A stretch of 64,000 nt of DNA from Dolomedes plantarius. Taxonomy: Eukaryota; Arthropoda; Arachnida; Araneae; Dolomedidae. The first letter of the stretch is position 1; each line of letters starts with the position of its first letter. Shown here in pieces: positions 1 to 11,186 of this stretch. A model generated the notes under the pieces. The model did no database searches. It saw nothing but the letters and a program-made list of their open reading frames with translations, and had not been told where the DNA came from. The stretch covers positions 129,826,600 to 129,890,599 of the forward strand of contig OU015503.1 of the NCBI GenBank assembly GCA_907164885.2, read 5' to 3'. The position numbers and the translations under genes are program-made.

Positions 1-410
1 CATTGTCCAACGGTTCTTCGTCAATCGCCAGATTGAATTGCTTCCCTGGCCGCTTCGCTCTCCGGATCTTTCGCCGATAGAAAACATGTGGTCCGTGGTT
101 GCTCTACGATTGACCCAGATTCCATCCCCAGCTGGCACAGCAGATCAACTTTGGCAACGTGTGGAAGCTGCTTGGTCCGCTGTACCCCAAGAACTCATCC
201 AAAGTCTCTTTGAATCAATGCCGAGGCGTGTGGCAGCGGTGATCTCCAACAATGGCGGCTACCCTGGCTACTGATTTTGGCAGGAACCACACTTCACAGA
301 AGTCTATAAATTTAATCATTTGATACTTGGTCAACATGTTATCTACAAAATAAATTTTGTTGTGATATCTCTTGTCTTTCTTGGTGTTGCAATTTGGGTG
401 GCCAGCAGTG
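1..410 (+). mobile_element. Tc1-like element, 3' part with right terminal repeat
   Basis: After the transposase stop codon a 136-bp tail ends in GGCCAGCAGTG at 400-410, followed by TA at 411-412. Read from the outside in, the end is CACTGCTGGCCACCC, the usual CACTG/CAGTG start of Tc1-type inverted repeats, and TA is the usual target. The left end is outside the window. Confidence 0.75.
2..274 (+). CDS. Tc1-like transposase, C-terminal part
   Basis: The frame is open from the left edge of the window to a TGA, so the gene starts outside the window. It encodes the end of a DD34E transposase: the motif RSPDLSPIENMW holds the final catalytic Glu, followed by the usual helical tail with SMPRRVAAVI and a GG near the end. 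This part is undamaged. The upstream catalytic Asp residues are not in the window, so activity cannot be judged. The protein would cut and paste the element at TA dinucleotides in the nucleus. Confidence 0.9.
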   Translation: MVQRFFVNRQIELLPWPLRSPDLSPIENMWSVVALRLTQIPSPAGTADQLWQRVEAAWSAVPQELIQSLFESMPRRVAAVISNNGGYPGY

Positions 411-441
411 TATTATGTGGAAAACTCAAAAAATTTTGATT

Positions 442-466
442 CCCCCCCCCCCCCCCCCCCCCCCCC
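442..466 (+). repeat. Poly-C tract, 25 C
   Basis: There is an uninterrupted run of 25 C in otherwise AT-rich sequence. Similar runs recur in this window near 13080, 22650, 22900, 60380 and 61160. It makes a false poly-proline reading frame on the + strand. Confidence 0.95.
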
Positions 467-697
467 GCTAGCGACAGATTTTATTTCGAGTTGTGAAATC
501 GGTACAATGGGGTTGTATGTCGGTGATTCCTCCGATCGTGAAAAAGTTTTACCCTGCCACCAGATGTCAGGCATGGTACAAGCGGAATTTTCCCAGAGTG
601 GATTTTTTACTGCATCAGGTTGGCAGAGTCGGTCTGACCCAATGTTGCACGACTTTTAAAAACGGCGCCTTTTCTAATTTTTTGACACTCTCTAAAG

Positions 698-780
698 CAG
701 GGGTCTCCAGCCTTTTTGTACCTAAGAGCACATTCTAGAATACCGGTACAGACGGCGGGCACCATTTATTCTTTTAAGGT
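698..780 (+). mobile_element. Possible hAT left end
   Basis: CAGGGGTCTCCAGCCTTTTT at 698 has the form of hAT terminal repeats and resembles the right end of the hAT element at 48080-48452 (GGTTGAAGACCCCTG). I did not find a matching right end or an 8-bp target duplication, so this is a fragment or a chance resemblance. Confidence 0.3.
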
Positions 781-1061
781 GAATTTATATATAGTGGGAC
801 ATAGTTAATAATACATACACATAATGCACAAAAAAATTTAATTCCACAAATATAATTTAACATAAAATTTATTGTTAATATTCTTGTGTAAGTAAAATAA
901 ATGTTTACTAAATAATGCATACAAATTCTACAAAGTATAAAAATTCTTCATAAATATATAAATCTCGAAGTCGATGTGATTTTTGGCATTGCATTTCATT
1001 GGCCATTGCTCAGTAATTATGAGAGTATGATGATATCACGGAATGAATGAATCAATCTTTT

Positions 1062-1506
1062 TCCATGGGTGGCCGTTGGACAGGGGTCATTAGGGTTTGA
1101 GGAAAATTGGCTTTTTTCATGGATGGCCGATGGATAGGGGTCGATTTCTCTATAGCGGTCATTAGGGTTTGAGAAACATTGGCCTTTTTTTCATGGGTGG
1201 CCGTTAGACAGGGGTCGATTTCTCTATGGCGATCAGTAATAGTTCCCGAAAACAAGTGGTCGCTTTCAGGGGTGGCTGGCGAATAGGGATTGATTTATCT
1301 ATAACAGTCAGTAAGGTTTGAGGAAAACGGGCATTTTTCATGGGTGGCCATTGGATAGGGGGTCGATTTCTCTATGGCGACCAGTAATAGTTCCCGAAAA
1401 CAAGTGGCCGCTTTCAGGGGTGGCTGGCGAATAGGCATCTATTTCTCTATAACGGTCAATAAGGTTTGAGGAAAATGGACTTTTTTCGTGGGTGGCCGTT
1501 GGACGC
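1062..1506 (+). repeat. Minisatellite, seven units of about 73 bp
   Basis: Seven diverged units start near 1064, 1118, 1192, 1267, 1339, 1415 and 1487. Each begins with a CATGGGTGGCC-like or CAGGGGTGGCTGG-like stretch and contains TCGATTTCTCTATRGCG. Spacing is 72-76 bp except for a 54-bp first unit that lacks the TCGATTTCTC part. Two unit types occur, one with GGTTTGAGGAAAA and one with AGTTCCCGAAAACAAGTGG; the second type alternates with the first in the right half, giving a dimer of about 148 bp. The open frames on the - strand here are by-products of the repeat. Confidence 0.9.
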
Positions 1507-1826
1507 GCGCGTAAGCAATCGTCAAGGTGTTCATCTGTAAGTCGTGATCTGTACTTTGATTTTATTATGTTCATTGTCGGCGCAGTTTAAAGCAGTTCGA
1601 ACAGCGTGGTGTCATTTTTTTGTAGTTGATGTGAAATCTTTTGGCAACGGAAAATGTAAATGAGTTTGGCCTAGTTCACTTTGCTTTCGTAGCGTCAGTA
1701 CTAAGAATTTTAACGAATCACACAGCCCGACGGAATGATCACGTGACATATGAAACAAATCCCAGGTCGTTTCGCAATGCGAACAAGGCCTAATATTGCT
1801 TCAGTCAGATTACTAATAGATGACTA

Positions 1827-2019
1827 AGGGCCTATTCACATAGGAGTCCGTTGCGTTGCGTTGCGTTAAGGAAAAGATGACGTTGAGACGAAAATAAACC
1901 AATCATATGCCTCCAAACGATTAGCAATGAATTTTTTAACGCCTATGATTGGTTTATTTTCGTCTCAACGTCATCTTTTCCTTAACGCTAAGCAACGGAC
2001 TCCTATGTGAACAGGCCCT
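1827..2019. mobile_element. Hairpin MITE family 1, copy A
   Basis: The terminal inverted repeats begin AGGGCCTATTCACATAGGAG and end with the complement, and nearly the whole 193 bp folds into a hairpin whose arms share CGTTGAGACGAAAATAAACC. It is flanked by TA on both sides (1825-1826 and 2020-2021), consistent with a TA target duplication. There is no coding capacity. Confidence 0.88.
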
Positions 2020-2566
2020 TATTGATCAATATTTTCTCTAGAATTAACCAAAACTGACAAGTGTGACTAATATGAAGTTTGTTTTCATTTCGTATGGAAT
2101 GTATTTCCTTAAACTGATTCATGACGCATGTAATTTTAAATTAATACGCAGCACAAAAAATTGTGTTTTTTTACAGTGGTAGCCTTAAAATTGAAACTTC
2201 AGCGACGTGTGTGGCATGGGTTATTGACGTAACGGAGAAGCACATATGCAAGCGGCTAGATTTTGTCATTCTGGAGCAATTTTCGGCATTCCAATTGGCG
2301 TACGGAGAGTGCTATTTAAAAGGATTGTCTTGTCTTTTTCATCCTAATAAGGATATTTTATGTTGTATCTTTATTATGTAAAAATGGCTTAGGAAATTTA
2401 TTACGAGATATTTGTTGGAAAAATTACATTTTTTAATTATATCCCACATAAAGGTGACAAAAATAATATTTTAGAAGTATGAATTGAGGAAACCGAGTCA
2501 TTGAAACATAAAAATATCAATAAATGTTAATGTACCGTACTTTACGCTTTTTATGTAGTATAATTA

Positions 2567-2752
2567 GAGCCTGTTCACATAGGAGTCGGTTGCGTAGCGT
2601 TAAGGAAAGATGACGTTGAGACGAAAATAAACCAATCATAGGCGTTAAAAATTTCATTGCTAATCGTTTGGAGGCCTATGATTGGTTTATTTTCGTCTCA
2701 ACGTCACCTTTTCCTTAATGCAACGCAACGGACTCCTATGTGAACAGGCCCT
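2567..2752. mobile_element. Hairpin MITE family 1, copy B
   Basis: Same family as the copy at 1827-2019, with GCCTGTTCACATAGGAGTC on the left and its complement on the right, and the same inner arm with CGTTGAGACGAAAATAAACC. TA flanks both ends (2565-2566, 2753-2754). The interior is in the opposite orientation to copy A, and the left end has lost one base. Confidence 0.88.
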
Positions 2753-3107
2753 TACAATTTTCAACATGGTAATTTAAATTGTAAAGTCGCATCGAAATAA
2801 ATCGTTACTCCAATTTTCAAGCAGACTACTTATTAAACAATACCATTTTACTGCCAAAAGCTTTTAGAACACTTTTAGATGATTTAACAATTTTGTGACG
2901 TCATGTAAAAAATGAAGACGAATTTTTGAAAAGAAAACAATGAGCGTGGGGTTTTATTCAGTTTTTTTAATCAAGTCGTCTGCATAATAATTTCGTTCCG
3001 TTCAGTGGCACCACATGAAATTTAGAACTCGCTTGTTTGTAAAGAATAGTTTTATGTAGTATTGAAGACATAGTTGAGAATTCTTTTTATTAAATAAAAT
3101 AAGGGAA

Positions 3108-3398
3108 ATGCCTAGAGCTAAAGCAGATGCGCGTAAAGGAATCAAAAAGCCGATTAAAGGTAATCAGTTACCCATTTCTTCGCCTAATAGTGATTCTTTA
3201 CCTTCGGAAGATTCCTACCACCGTATTGCGAATTCGCCTAAACCATCTGAAATGGGAAAGAATGGGATAGAACCAGAAGTAAGTGATGGATACCCTCAAG
3301 ATCTCAGTCGAGAAATATCTAAATTATTAGAGCATTGCAGCACTGATATGAATAAAACCATGCAAGCAAAGCGTCGAAAATTGGAACAGTTCACTCAG
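3108..3398 (+). CDS. SYCP3: SYCP3-like protein, N-terminal exon (97 codons)
   Basis: This looks like coding exon 1 of synaptonemal complex protein 3, a component of the meiotic chromosome axis that forms fibres through its central helix. The start ATG has an in-frame stop 33 bases upstream. The first 60 residues are basic and Ser/Pro-rich, as in the disordered SYCP3 N-terminus. The last part, with DMNKTMQAKRRKLEQFT, matches the start of the conserved COR1/XLR domain (pattern D-[IM]-N-K-x3-A-K-R-x2-L-E). The exon ends at TTCACTCAG|GTAATC, a good phase 0 donor. No following SYCP3 exon was found on this strand before the gap at 8249. The missing remainder lies on the - strand at 52013-43987 and joins at the expected residue, so the two parts probably belong to one gene split by an assembly orientation error. 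Confidence 0.8.
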
Positions 3399-3834
3399 GT
3401 AATCCTATAAGTTTCAAACATAATTTGACAAAATTTTGATATATCCATTGTAAACATTTCATTCTGCCATGCATACCGATATCGTATTTAATTGTGTATT
3501 TTAAAGTATGCATTAGCGGATCTTCTTAAATGAAATTTAAATGGATTACATAATCTTATTTTTTTAACCCACTAATACCATGTAATATTCTCATTCTAAG
3601 TTTTATAAAAACACTGAGATTTTCAAAAAGTATGATTTAATTATTTCGGAAAGATATAGAACTACATGATAGGCTTGTTACGATGTAAAATTATAAAATA
3701 CTATGGTAAATAGAATATTCTGTTACGTAAATGATGGTTTTCATAAATATGAATCAATCTCTAATTTTAGTTGATCTGACAATTATATAACGAGCATCTG
3801 GTGTTATATTCAGTTGCTTACTAAACTTTTGGAA

Positions 3835-5139
3835 CAGATGTATTACACGCACCTCCCTTGGCGACAATTTGGCGACAATTTTTTTGACGCCAAATACTCG
3901 TCAAAAAAATTTTGTTGCCAACTTGTCGCCAAAACAGGCCTACGCGGACATTTTACACTTAAAATAACAAATATACACAAAATATAAATAACTCAAATAT
4001 AAAAATAAATTCAAAACAAACTTACCAATGGCAATAATAAACTTTCAAAAACATGTCACAAAACCACAACAGCTACTTTAAAACATACGCAAAAATATCT
4101 AAAAACGGCTGTATTAAACTTCAAAACTTTAACAGAAATGCTCAACCACTTATTTAAAACATACGCAAATATGTCTTAAAACGGCTGTATTAAAATTCAA
4201 AACCTAAAGAGAAATGCCCAACCGCTACTTCAAAACCTACGCAAAAATATCTAAAAACGGCTGTATTAAACTTCAAAACCTTAGCAGAAATGCTCAACCA
4301 CTTATTTAAAACATACGCAAATATATCTAAAAACGGCTGCACAAATGCAAAAACTAAAACCTTAAAATTAATGAAGAATTTGTTAGGTGGGTGAAGAATG
4401 AGGAATTTGTTAGGTTGCCCCCCCCCCTCCCCGCTAAAAAGTCAGTATAATACAACTAGTCAGTCCAACTAATAACTAATTTAAATAAACATAAAAAACA
4501 CTGGTTAAATATATATTTCTTCATTAAACATATATTACAGCACAAATTCAAACGATCTATTTCCATTATATCGCCTCTATTTTAGACACTAAAATCCCCT
4601 GATATTTCTAAATTACACTAAAGACTGCACAGATAATAAATAAATGAACAAAAAAAAAAAAAAAATTGAAATATACAACCAGATTATTGTATCCAAGCTG
4701 CATCCTAGCTGAAACTTAAAAGACCAATTCAATTCAAACAGAACGAAAAATTCAAAAACCGTTGCCACAACATAATATAACTACACTAAAGAACGTTAAA
4801 AAAAACCCATTCAATGATGCAAAACACAAGACACACCCGAATCTGGCAACAATAAAATCCTAAAAGCAACAAAAACACAAATTGGCAACACCAAAGTAAA
4901 ATCTACATCTAATACTATCCAAAATACGTCATTAATATTTCGCAACAACATGACCGCCATACTATATCACGTAAACAAACACACACAACTAGCCGTTCAA
5001 ACTGGGTTGCCACAAAATAACAAAATCTCACCAAAATCGCATGGCTGCCACACCAAACACAAAATCGCCAAAATTAAAAAAAAATCGCCAAATTTCAAAA
5101 AATTGCCAACTTGGCAATGAGGTGCGTCTAACACATCTG
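3835..5139. mobile_element. Non-autonomous element with CAGATGT ends
   Basis: The left end reads CAGATGTATTACACGCACCTC and the inverted right end CAGATGTGTTAGACGCACCTC. Inside both ends are TTGGCGACAA/TTGCCAA-type subterminal repeats. There is no transposase. The interior carries a minisatellite (4071-4342) and C-rich tracts. No clear target duplication was found, and the inverted similarity may reach a few bases further out. Confidence 0.65.
4071..4342 (+). repeat. Minisatellite inside the element, about 78-bp unit
   Basis: About 3.5 units begin near 4071, 4148, 4227 and 4306. Each has AAAACATACGCAAA, then TAAAAACGGCTGTATTAAA, then AGAAATGCTCAACC. Units 1 and 3 resemble each other more than their neighbours, giving a 156-bp dimer. 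Confidence 0.85.
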
Positions 5140-5258
5140 TACCAAACTGGGAATACAACTAGATGCTTTATACATTTTAAAGACATCTCTACATCGATTA
5201 GAATAAATTCTTGTCAAATAAATAGTAACTTCCAATAAAAGTATCATAATGGCTCAAA

Positions 5259-6139
5259 TGTGCTTTAAACCACTGCTTGGCGACCTTTATTGGATGTGCG
5301 ATAAACGCGCCTTATATGGCATTATTGATATTTTGAAGCCGTGGAACGATTATGCATTTCGCGCATGCATCAATACGATTTTGTAATTTAGCAATTTTAT
5401 TAGCTAAGTGGGGTAACTAGCGGTTGATTTGAAATTAACTGTTAATTTAAACTGTTTAAGTAGTCGGGGGTTAGATTTTCAAAGGAGGTGGTTGTGTTTT
5501 TGCGTGAGATTTTTTGGATGTCGCGACGGTTGTTTTTGATATATTTCATTTGATAAACAGTGGCTATGGGTTTATTGGTGATGTTGCAAGAGGGAAGTGA
5601 ATGTACGTCGACATTCTGTTAGCTCTTTTATTACATTATTGGAAGTGCAAGGGAAACGTGCCGTGATTGAATGGTGTATTGCCGTTTACGCCTACTACTT
5701 CATATAGCCAGCGAACGTGTTGTTTTTCTGACCACTACAGCCAGCGGAAGCTATGTTTTACTGTACTATAGCCAGTGGTACGTAACGAAGGGTGCGGCTG
5801 GGGATTTTCTGTAATGTTTTTGGACGGATGCGTAGCGGAGTGGAGCAAGGGTATCTGAGCAAAGCGAAGATCCCGTGTGCGCCTACCAATTTTATAAAGC
5901 CAGTGGTAAGTTTGTTTTTCAACTTATTTGTTTTTTCTTGGTCGCCTCTGGTGTTTTTGTTTATATTTGCAGTTTAAGCCTAACAGGCGTGCGAAATGGG
6001 GATTTTGGCGCCAAATTTTCGCCAAGCGTCTTTGGGAGGTTTAACTGCCCTGGGAGGTTGCAATTCCAGAGACGCTGCCGTAGAACCGCGCCAATTTGGT
6101 GATTTTGAAAAAAATCGCTAAGCAGTGGGTTAAAGCACA
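5259..6139. mobile_element. Second TTGGCGA-type element with inverted ends
   Basis: The left end TGTGCTTTAAACCACTGCTT matches the inverted right end TGTGCTTTAACCCACTGCTT, followed on both sides by RGCGA. Inside are repeated CAGCGGAAGC/CAGTGGTA units (5705-5790, 5898) and GGCGCCAAATTTTCGCCAAG. It is probably related to the neighbour at 3835-5139 because both have GGCGA subterminal motifs. It carries no transposase. Confidence 0.6.
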
Positions 6140-7330
6140 TTTACACCCCAATATCATCCTATTACAATAGGGTTAAAAATGTTGAAAAATTCTAGTTTTC
6201 TTAGGGATAAGTGTTTATTGGTTACCAACCGAATTGATATTTGACGTTATTTCGGGGCATAGCGCGAGGTAAAACTTGCCCATTTTTGTAATATCTCTCA
6301 ATTTAGTTGACTTTAAGCAATAGTAATGTCACTATATAATGCAAGTAAAAATTCACAGCAAAAAATAATTTTGTATTATCTTAACGATGTGGTGATTATA
6401 TGGGAGAGAGCTTCAGACCTTGTTTTTGACGTTTTAGGTATTAGTTCAGTAGAAGTGTAATGTGTATTTTGAAATTTATCCAAATATTTTTCTATGGGTG
6501 CTTTAAGCTTTCTAGTGAAATACAATTTAAAAAAAAAATATTGTCACATTTCAATTCTTAAAAGAGAAAATGACATTTTTACTCATTTGTTTTGTCTTTA
6601 ATGTTTTATTCAATATAATTACACCAATATCTATTTGGTATTCATTGCATCTAATATTTATTCATCAAAATTAAAAAAAAAAAAAGTTTTGAAGTTAATG
6701 TTCAGTAGTTACAAGGAAAAGCATGCTCTAATCATATAATATATTTTTGAAAAAAAAATCTGTTTTAATAGGAAATAATGGTAGTGTTGGTAGATTAAAA
6801 TGGAAATTTGATAAAAAGGAAATTTATTTTCCTTTTCCTTGTTTACTTCCTTGAAAACTCATTCGTATTCGAACCCTATTTTCCTATGCCATCTGTAAAT
6901 TATCTGCTTCATAATTAGACCCCATTTAATATTTTTCATCCAAACAATGCTGTTTCTTCCTGCCTCTCCCATCAAATATTTAAAAGTTTTTAATCTACAA
7001 ACACTACTATCATTTTAGCATATGACTGTATAGAAGACATCATCTTGCAAAGTTGTCGTGACAACAAAATACAGTTTCTTTAAGTCTTGACCAAATCACT
7101 TTATTTAACAATTTCTGGCTGTTGTTTGTTTTATTTTCAAAGTACATTTTTCAATCAAAATATTATTTACTATTATTTTATTATAGTTTAATTAACAACA
7201 AAGAAAAGCATTTCCACGGGAACAGGTTAACCATAAAAGGTTTATTTAGTACGTACAGCCGTTTTAAACATACACTTGTAATCTTTTTACCGTAAGTCCG
7301 AGTCGTGAGTGCAACGGGTTATTTTACAAC
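6140..7330. other. AT-rich spacer, no gene seen
   Basis: I see only short open frames, A-homopolymers and no recognisable domain, splice-bounded exon or terminal repeat. Confidence 0.5.
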
Positions 7331-7339
7331 AGAACATTT

Positions 7340-7700
7340 CTACTGTGCAAAATGAGAATTTGGTTCGTTGTGAAAAATTAGCTTATTAACTTGCTTTTTT
7401 GTTTGTGTGTGTGTGTTTGTCCAGTACAAATCTTGCAATCGTTTTTTAATACTTTTAGCCATCTTTAAGCTGATTTTTACCATGTTTTTATTATTTTCAG
7501 TTAATTTTGTTTTGTAGACTGGTGCAACCATCTGTCGGTCGGGACGGGAACGAAAAGTTAATCGCAAGTTAACTTCCAATTAACTTCATTTTCTTTCAAG
7601 TGGATGGGATAATTCATCAAAAACATTTTAAAAAAGTATTTATTAATACATAGAATTGTCAAGTTTATATGATTCAACAGAAAATTAAAAAACATGGTAT
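7340..7700 (-). repeat. Dispersed repeat R1, copy 1
   Basis: This segment is the reverse complement of parts of 14430-14900 and 27075-27545. Shared blocks are AACATGGTAAAAA, GGGACGGGAACGAAAAGTTAA and TATAAACTTGACAATTCT. The family has no identified ends or coding region. It could be a fragment of a larger element. Confidence 0.65.
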
Positions 7701-8248
7701 ATAAAAAGTTCTCTTTATCTTCTAATTATTATTTACTGTAGTTGCATGAGTATGTGCTATTTCTACAAAGCGGAAGCTGGTGTGATTTTTGAATGATTTT
7801 TTTACTTTGGAATTTCCGCATTTTTTGCTTATTCCAAGGTGCCCACTGTCAAAGGAACCATACTGATATTTTCTTCCCCCTGCATCCTTTTAAGTGATTT
7901 TACAGTTTAAATATGAAATTAAGGAATACACTGCACTCCAGTAAAAAAACAAAATTTAGTATGGGCAAAGTTGTAAAATTTAGAATAAAATATAAGATTA
8001 TTGAAAAGTTGCAACTTGATTTCGTACCAACATTGGGTCCAAAAGAAGAAATAATAAACATAACGTTAAACTGTCTTGCTATAGAACAAAAAAAAAAAAA
8101 AAAACTACCTCACGTAGATCAAATGTAAAAACAAAAGTTGGAATTGCATTTTCGTTTATTCAGTGGAAAATACTTTCTATCACGTAAAAATCGCTTGCCC
8201 CTAGTAGACAAACGTACCATCCCGCCCAAGTTCTATAATGAGGAATGG

Positions 8249-8348
8249 NNNNNNNNNNNNNNNNNNNNNNNNNNNNNNNNNNNNNNNNNNNNNNNNNNNN
8301 NNNNNNNNNNNNNNNNNNNNNNNNNNNNNNNNNNNNNNNNNNNNNNNN
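8249..8348. other. Assembly gap (100 N)
   Basis: Exactly 100 Ns replace sequence, the usual length for a gap of unknown size between contigs. It falls next to a broken transposase. Order and orientation across it are only as good as the scaffolding data, which matters for SYCP3, whose exons lie on opposite strands on the two sides. Confidence 0.97.
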
Positions 8349-9291
8349 GGCCATGCAGTTGGAAAGTAGCGGCTAATGACTCTTTCTGTTGTGAATTTCT
8401 GTCGTAGCAGCTGTTGCACCCGTACAGCAACGTGTGGAGGGGCTCCATCTTGCATGAAAATGATTTCCACCAGGCAATGTCTTTGCTGAAGTGCCGGAAT
8501 GACAAAGCTGTTCAACATGTGGCGATATTTCTCTCCGGTAACAGAACAGGTTTCCGGTCCTGTCGGGGTAATGTTCTCATAGAAGAATAAACCTACGATA
8601 AATTCCGCTGTGAACCCACACCAAACAGTTACCTTTGGTGAATGTAAGGGAATTTCTGTGACTGCATGTGGTGATTTGTCATCCCAAATTCGGCAGTTCT
8701 GGGTATTCACAGTTCCATGCAGGTAAAAGTGGGCCTCGTCTCCCCATAAGATTTTCCACGGCCAAGCATCATCCACCTCCATTCTGGCAAGAAAGGTGAG
8801 AGCAAAAGTCAATCGCTTATCATGGTCGGGGTACAGTAACTCCTGTACACGGCTCATCTTGTACGGATAGAAGTTGATAATCTTTCGTAAGATTTTCCAT
8901 ACCGTACTGTAAGGCATATCCATATTCCGAGCTAATCCACGAGCACTAGAGGTGGTAGCAATATTGTCTGGTCCTCTGTCGACAATCGCCGTGGCAACTG
9001 CTTCGATTGTATCCTGTGGTACAGGTTTTCGTCCTCTGCCTGACTGAACCTTCAGAGAACCTGTTTTCTCAAACGTCGCAACCATTGCTTTTAGCCCATT
9101 AACTGACACAGGACCGTTACCTTTACGCATTTTTTGTGCGTTCTAAAAACACGAAGAGCGGCTGACGCGTTGCACTGGTTGAGGTAAAAGAATTTCACCA
9201 GTGACGCACGCTCGACTAAAGAAGGAGACATTGCACATAAACTTTCAATCCGATTGATTCGAAACGTAACACATTGCCTTTTAAATCCCAA
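8349..9291 (-). pseudogene. DUF4817-type mariner transposase, cut by gap and frameshifted
   Basis: Two overlapping frames form one transposase. The N-terminal frame (from 9291) has a helix-turn-helix region with SLVERASLVKFFYLNQ. After an A-homopolymer near 9135, where one A appears to be missing, the second frame runs from 9130 to the gap with RGLARNMDMPYSTVWKIL, the first catalytic motif WGDEAHF and the second MQDGAPPH. It breaks off at YFPTAW, just before the expected SPDLTP third motif. The frame left of the gap does not supply that motif, so the sequence is not continuous across the gap. Confidence 0.85.
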
Positions 9292-9686
9292 GCAGCTTTC
9301 ACTGTGTCAATGGATGTAACGTGAAATTTGAATAAAGAACTTCTTCTGCTCAGCGTACGTGATATTGCAGATCACGAGACTTTATCGGTGTTTATGTAGG
9401 TTTTACGCTTTTTTAAAAGTGTTGCCATATTGCACTTGAACTAAATAAGAAAATGTGCATAATAAAAGGTAATTTTATTCCGTATTAATTTGCATTTGTT
9501 AACACTCTATTTTCTATTACACAGCGCCAAATATTCCCCTAGCGGTGACTTTTGGAACTAATTTATTTTTCGCGGAATCCTTCGTCCCCCGTCTTGTTTA
9601 ATCTTCCTACAAAATGTGGCGTCATTCTCGCAAATAGATCGCGCTACAGAACACTGTGAGCACTGTCAGTTTAATTATGGCCACCC

Positions 9687-9688
<2 letters not shown>

Positions 9689-9724
<36 letters not shown>

Positions 9725-10326
9725 TTCCTTAACTGACTGACTGACTGACATACAACGCACAGACCAAACCGCTGGACCTAAAGGGATGAGATGTTGCATG
9801 GCGATTCTTCTTAGAGTGTAGGGGTGCACTAAGAAAGAATTTTGTAAAATTCTTCTGAGATTTTTTAAAATCTAATTTTTAAGCTGTTTTTGTTACTATT
9901 TTAAAGTTTGCATTTAAAATAATCAATTGATCGTTATAAAATTTACATCACGAGAAAGATCGTAAAAATTCCTTTAATATGAGATCTTTTTCGAATCTTT
10001 ACCTTCATTTACTGATTTTTGGTGAATTTTTACAGATTTATTTTTAGAATATAATTTATTAAATGACGATCACGTGATTTCTTTTTCTGGTACTTTAAGT
10101 AAATTTATCGTCACGTGCTTAACAACAAAATAGACCAAAAAAATTTTTTTTTCTTGCTAATGCGGCAGACGATTGGACATTATCCAAAAAAATATTAAAA
10201 TACAATAAAAGATATGTTCCTCAAACTGTACTATATTAACTGTACTATATTCCTTAGTATGTCCTATTACATTTCATTTGAATATTTTCATCTACATTAT
10301 TTTGTCTCTAAAAATATCCCTTACGA

Positions 10327-10370
<44 letters not shown>

Positions 10371-11186
10371 ACATCAATTGTATACATTGATCGTCGTATT
10401 TATTATAAATCTCTCTATTCTATAAAAAAGTAACTGGCGCCGCCGCCGCTGTCAAAAGCTTGTCACGCTATCTCCTCCGAAACAGCTGGGGGACCAAAGT
10501 TAGACATGTCTCATCTTCGTCGGACTTTAAGTTTTTTTTAATTTTACGTTTTGTGGAAAATATTGATTTTTTTCATGTTCAGATTACGATAACTCGCCAA
10601 AAATTAATCGTAGAATTTTGATCTTTTCACAATCTAAGACTACAGACATTTCTCCTTCAAACAAGACCTCATTTGTTTAAAAATAATTTAAAACAGACTA
10701 ATATTTTCATCAAAATATTAAACCCACTTTTTCGAGAAATATCGTCACATATGTGGATGTAACATCGATGCTCCTCCAGTTTTTATCTTACAAAGAAAAT
10801 ATTTACATCATCTGGAAGATGAAAGCTTTCTCATTCATATAAACCTTATTTCAAGTCTCTATCTTAAAATTTCGATTTTTAATTGAATTTTAAAGTTGAA
10901 ACAGAGATTCAACAGTTATTCCCCATCGCATAAGGGTGACTGACAACAGTAAATGGCTGTTACATTGCCCGAGAGTCACCCCTATGTATCTCGCTATTAG
11001 CCATAACAGAGGAGCGAGAGTAAGCGCAAAGCCCCTCGGCTCATACAGAGATTAGATGAGATGAGATTGTATGAGATAAGTTGCTCATACATTAAATTAT
11101 TATTTTTTTTTTTTGCATTAATTGCATACATTGACCGTTGTATTTAATTTGAATGTACTCCGTAGCGAAGCGTAGTTTTCAGCTAG
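9689..11186 (+). mobile_element. Helitron family A, copy 1
   Basis: It has the family A 5' region (TAACTGACTGACTGAC, ACAACGCACAGACCAAACCG, TAGGGGTGCACT) and ends TTTTCAGCTAG before T. The extreme 5' end is blurred by a (TA)n tract. From about 10410 to 11090 it carries extra sequence absent from other copies, starting near CTCTATTCTATAAAAAAGTA and perhaps itself a nested Helitron-like unit. No Rep/helicase is present, so it is non-autonomous. Confidence 0.75.

Noticed and set aside
372..659. 95-codon + strand frame with a poly-proline run
   Set aside because: The proline run is the C homopolymer at 442-466 and the frame starts inside the Tc1 terminal repeat.
3835..6139. CRISPR-like array because of the regular repeats at 4071-4342
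   Set aside because: The genome is eukaryotic, the units are contiguous with no unique spacers, and they lie inside a transposon.
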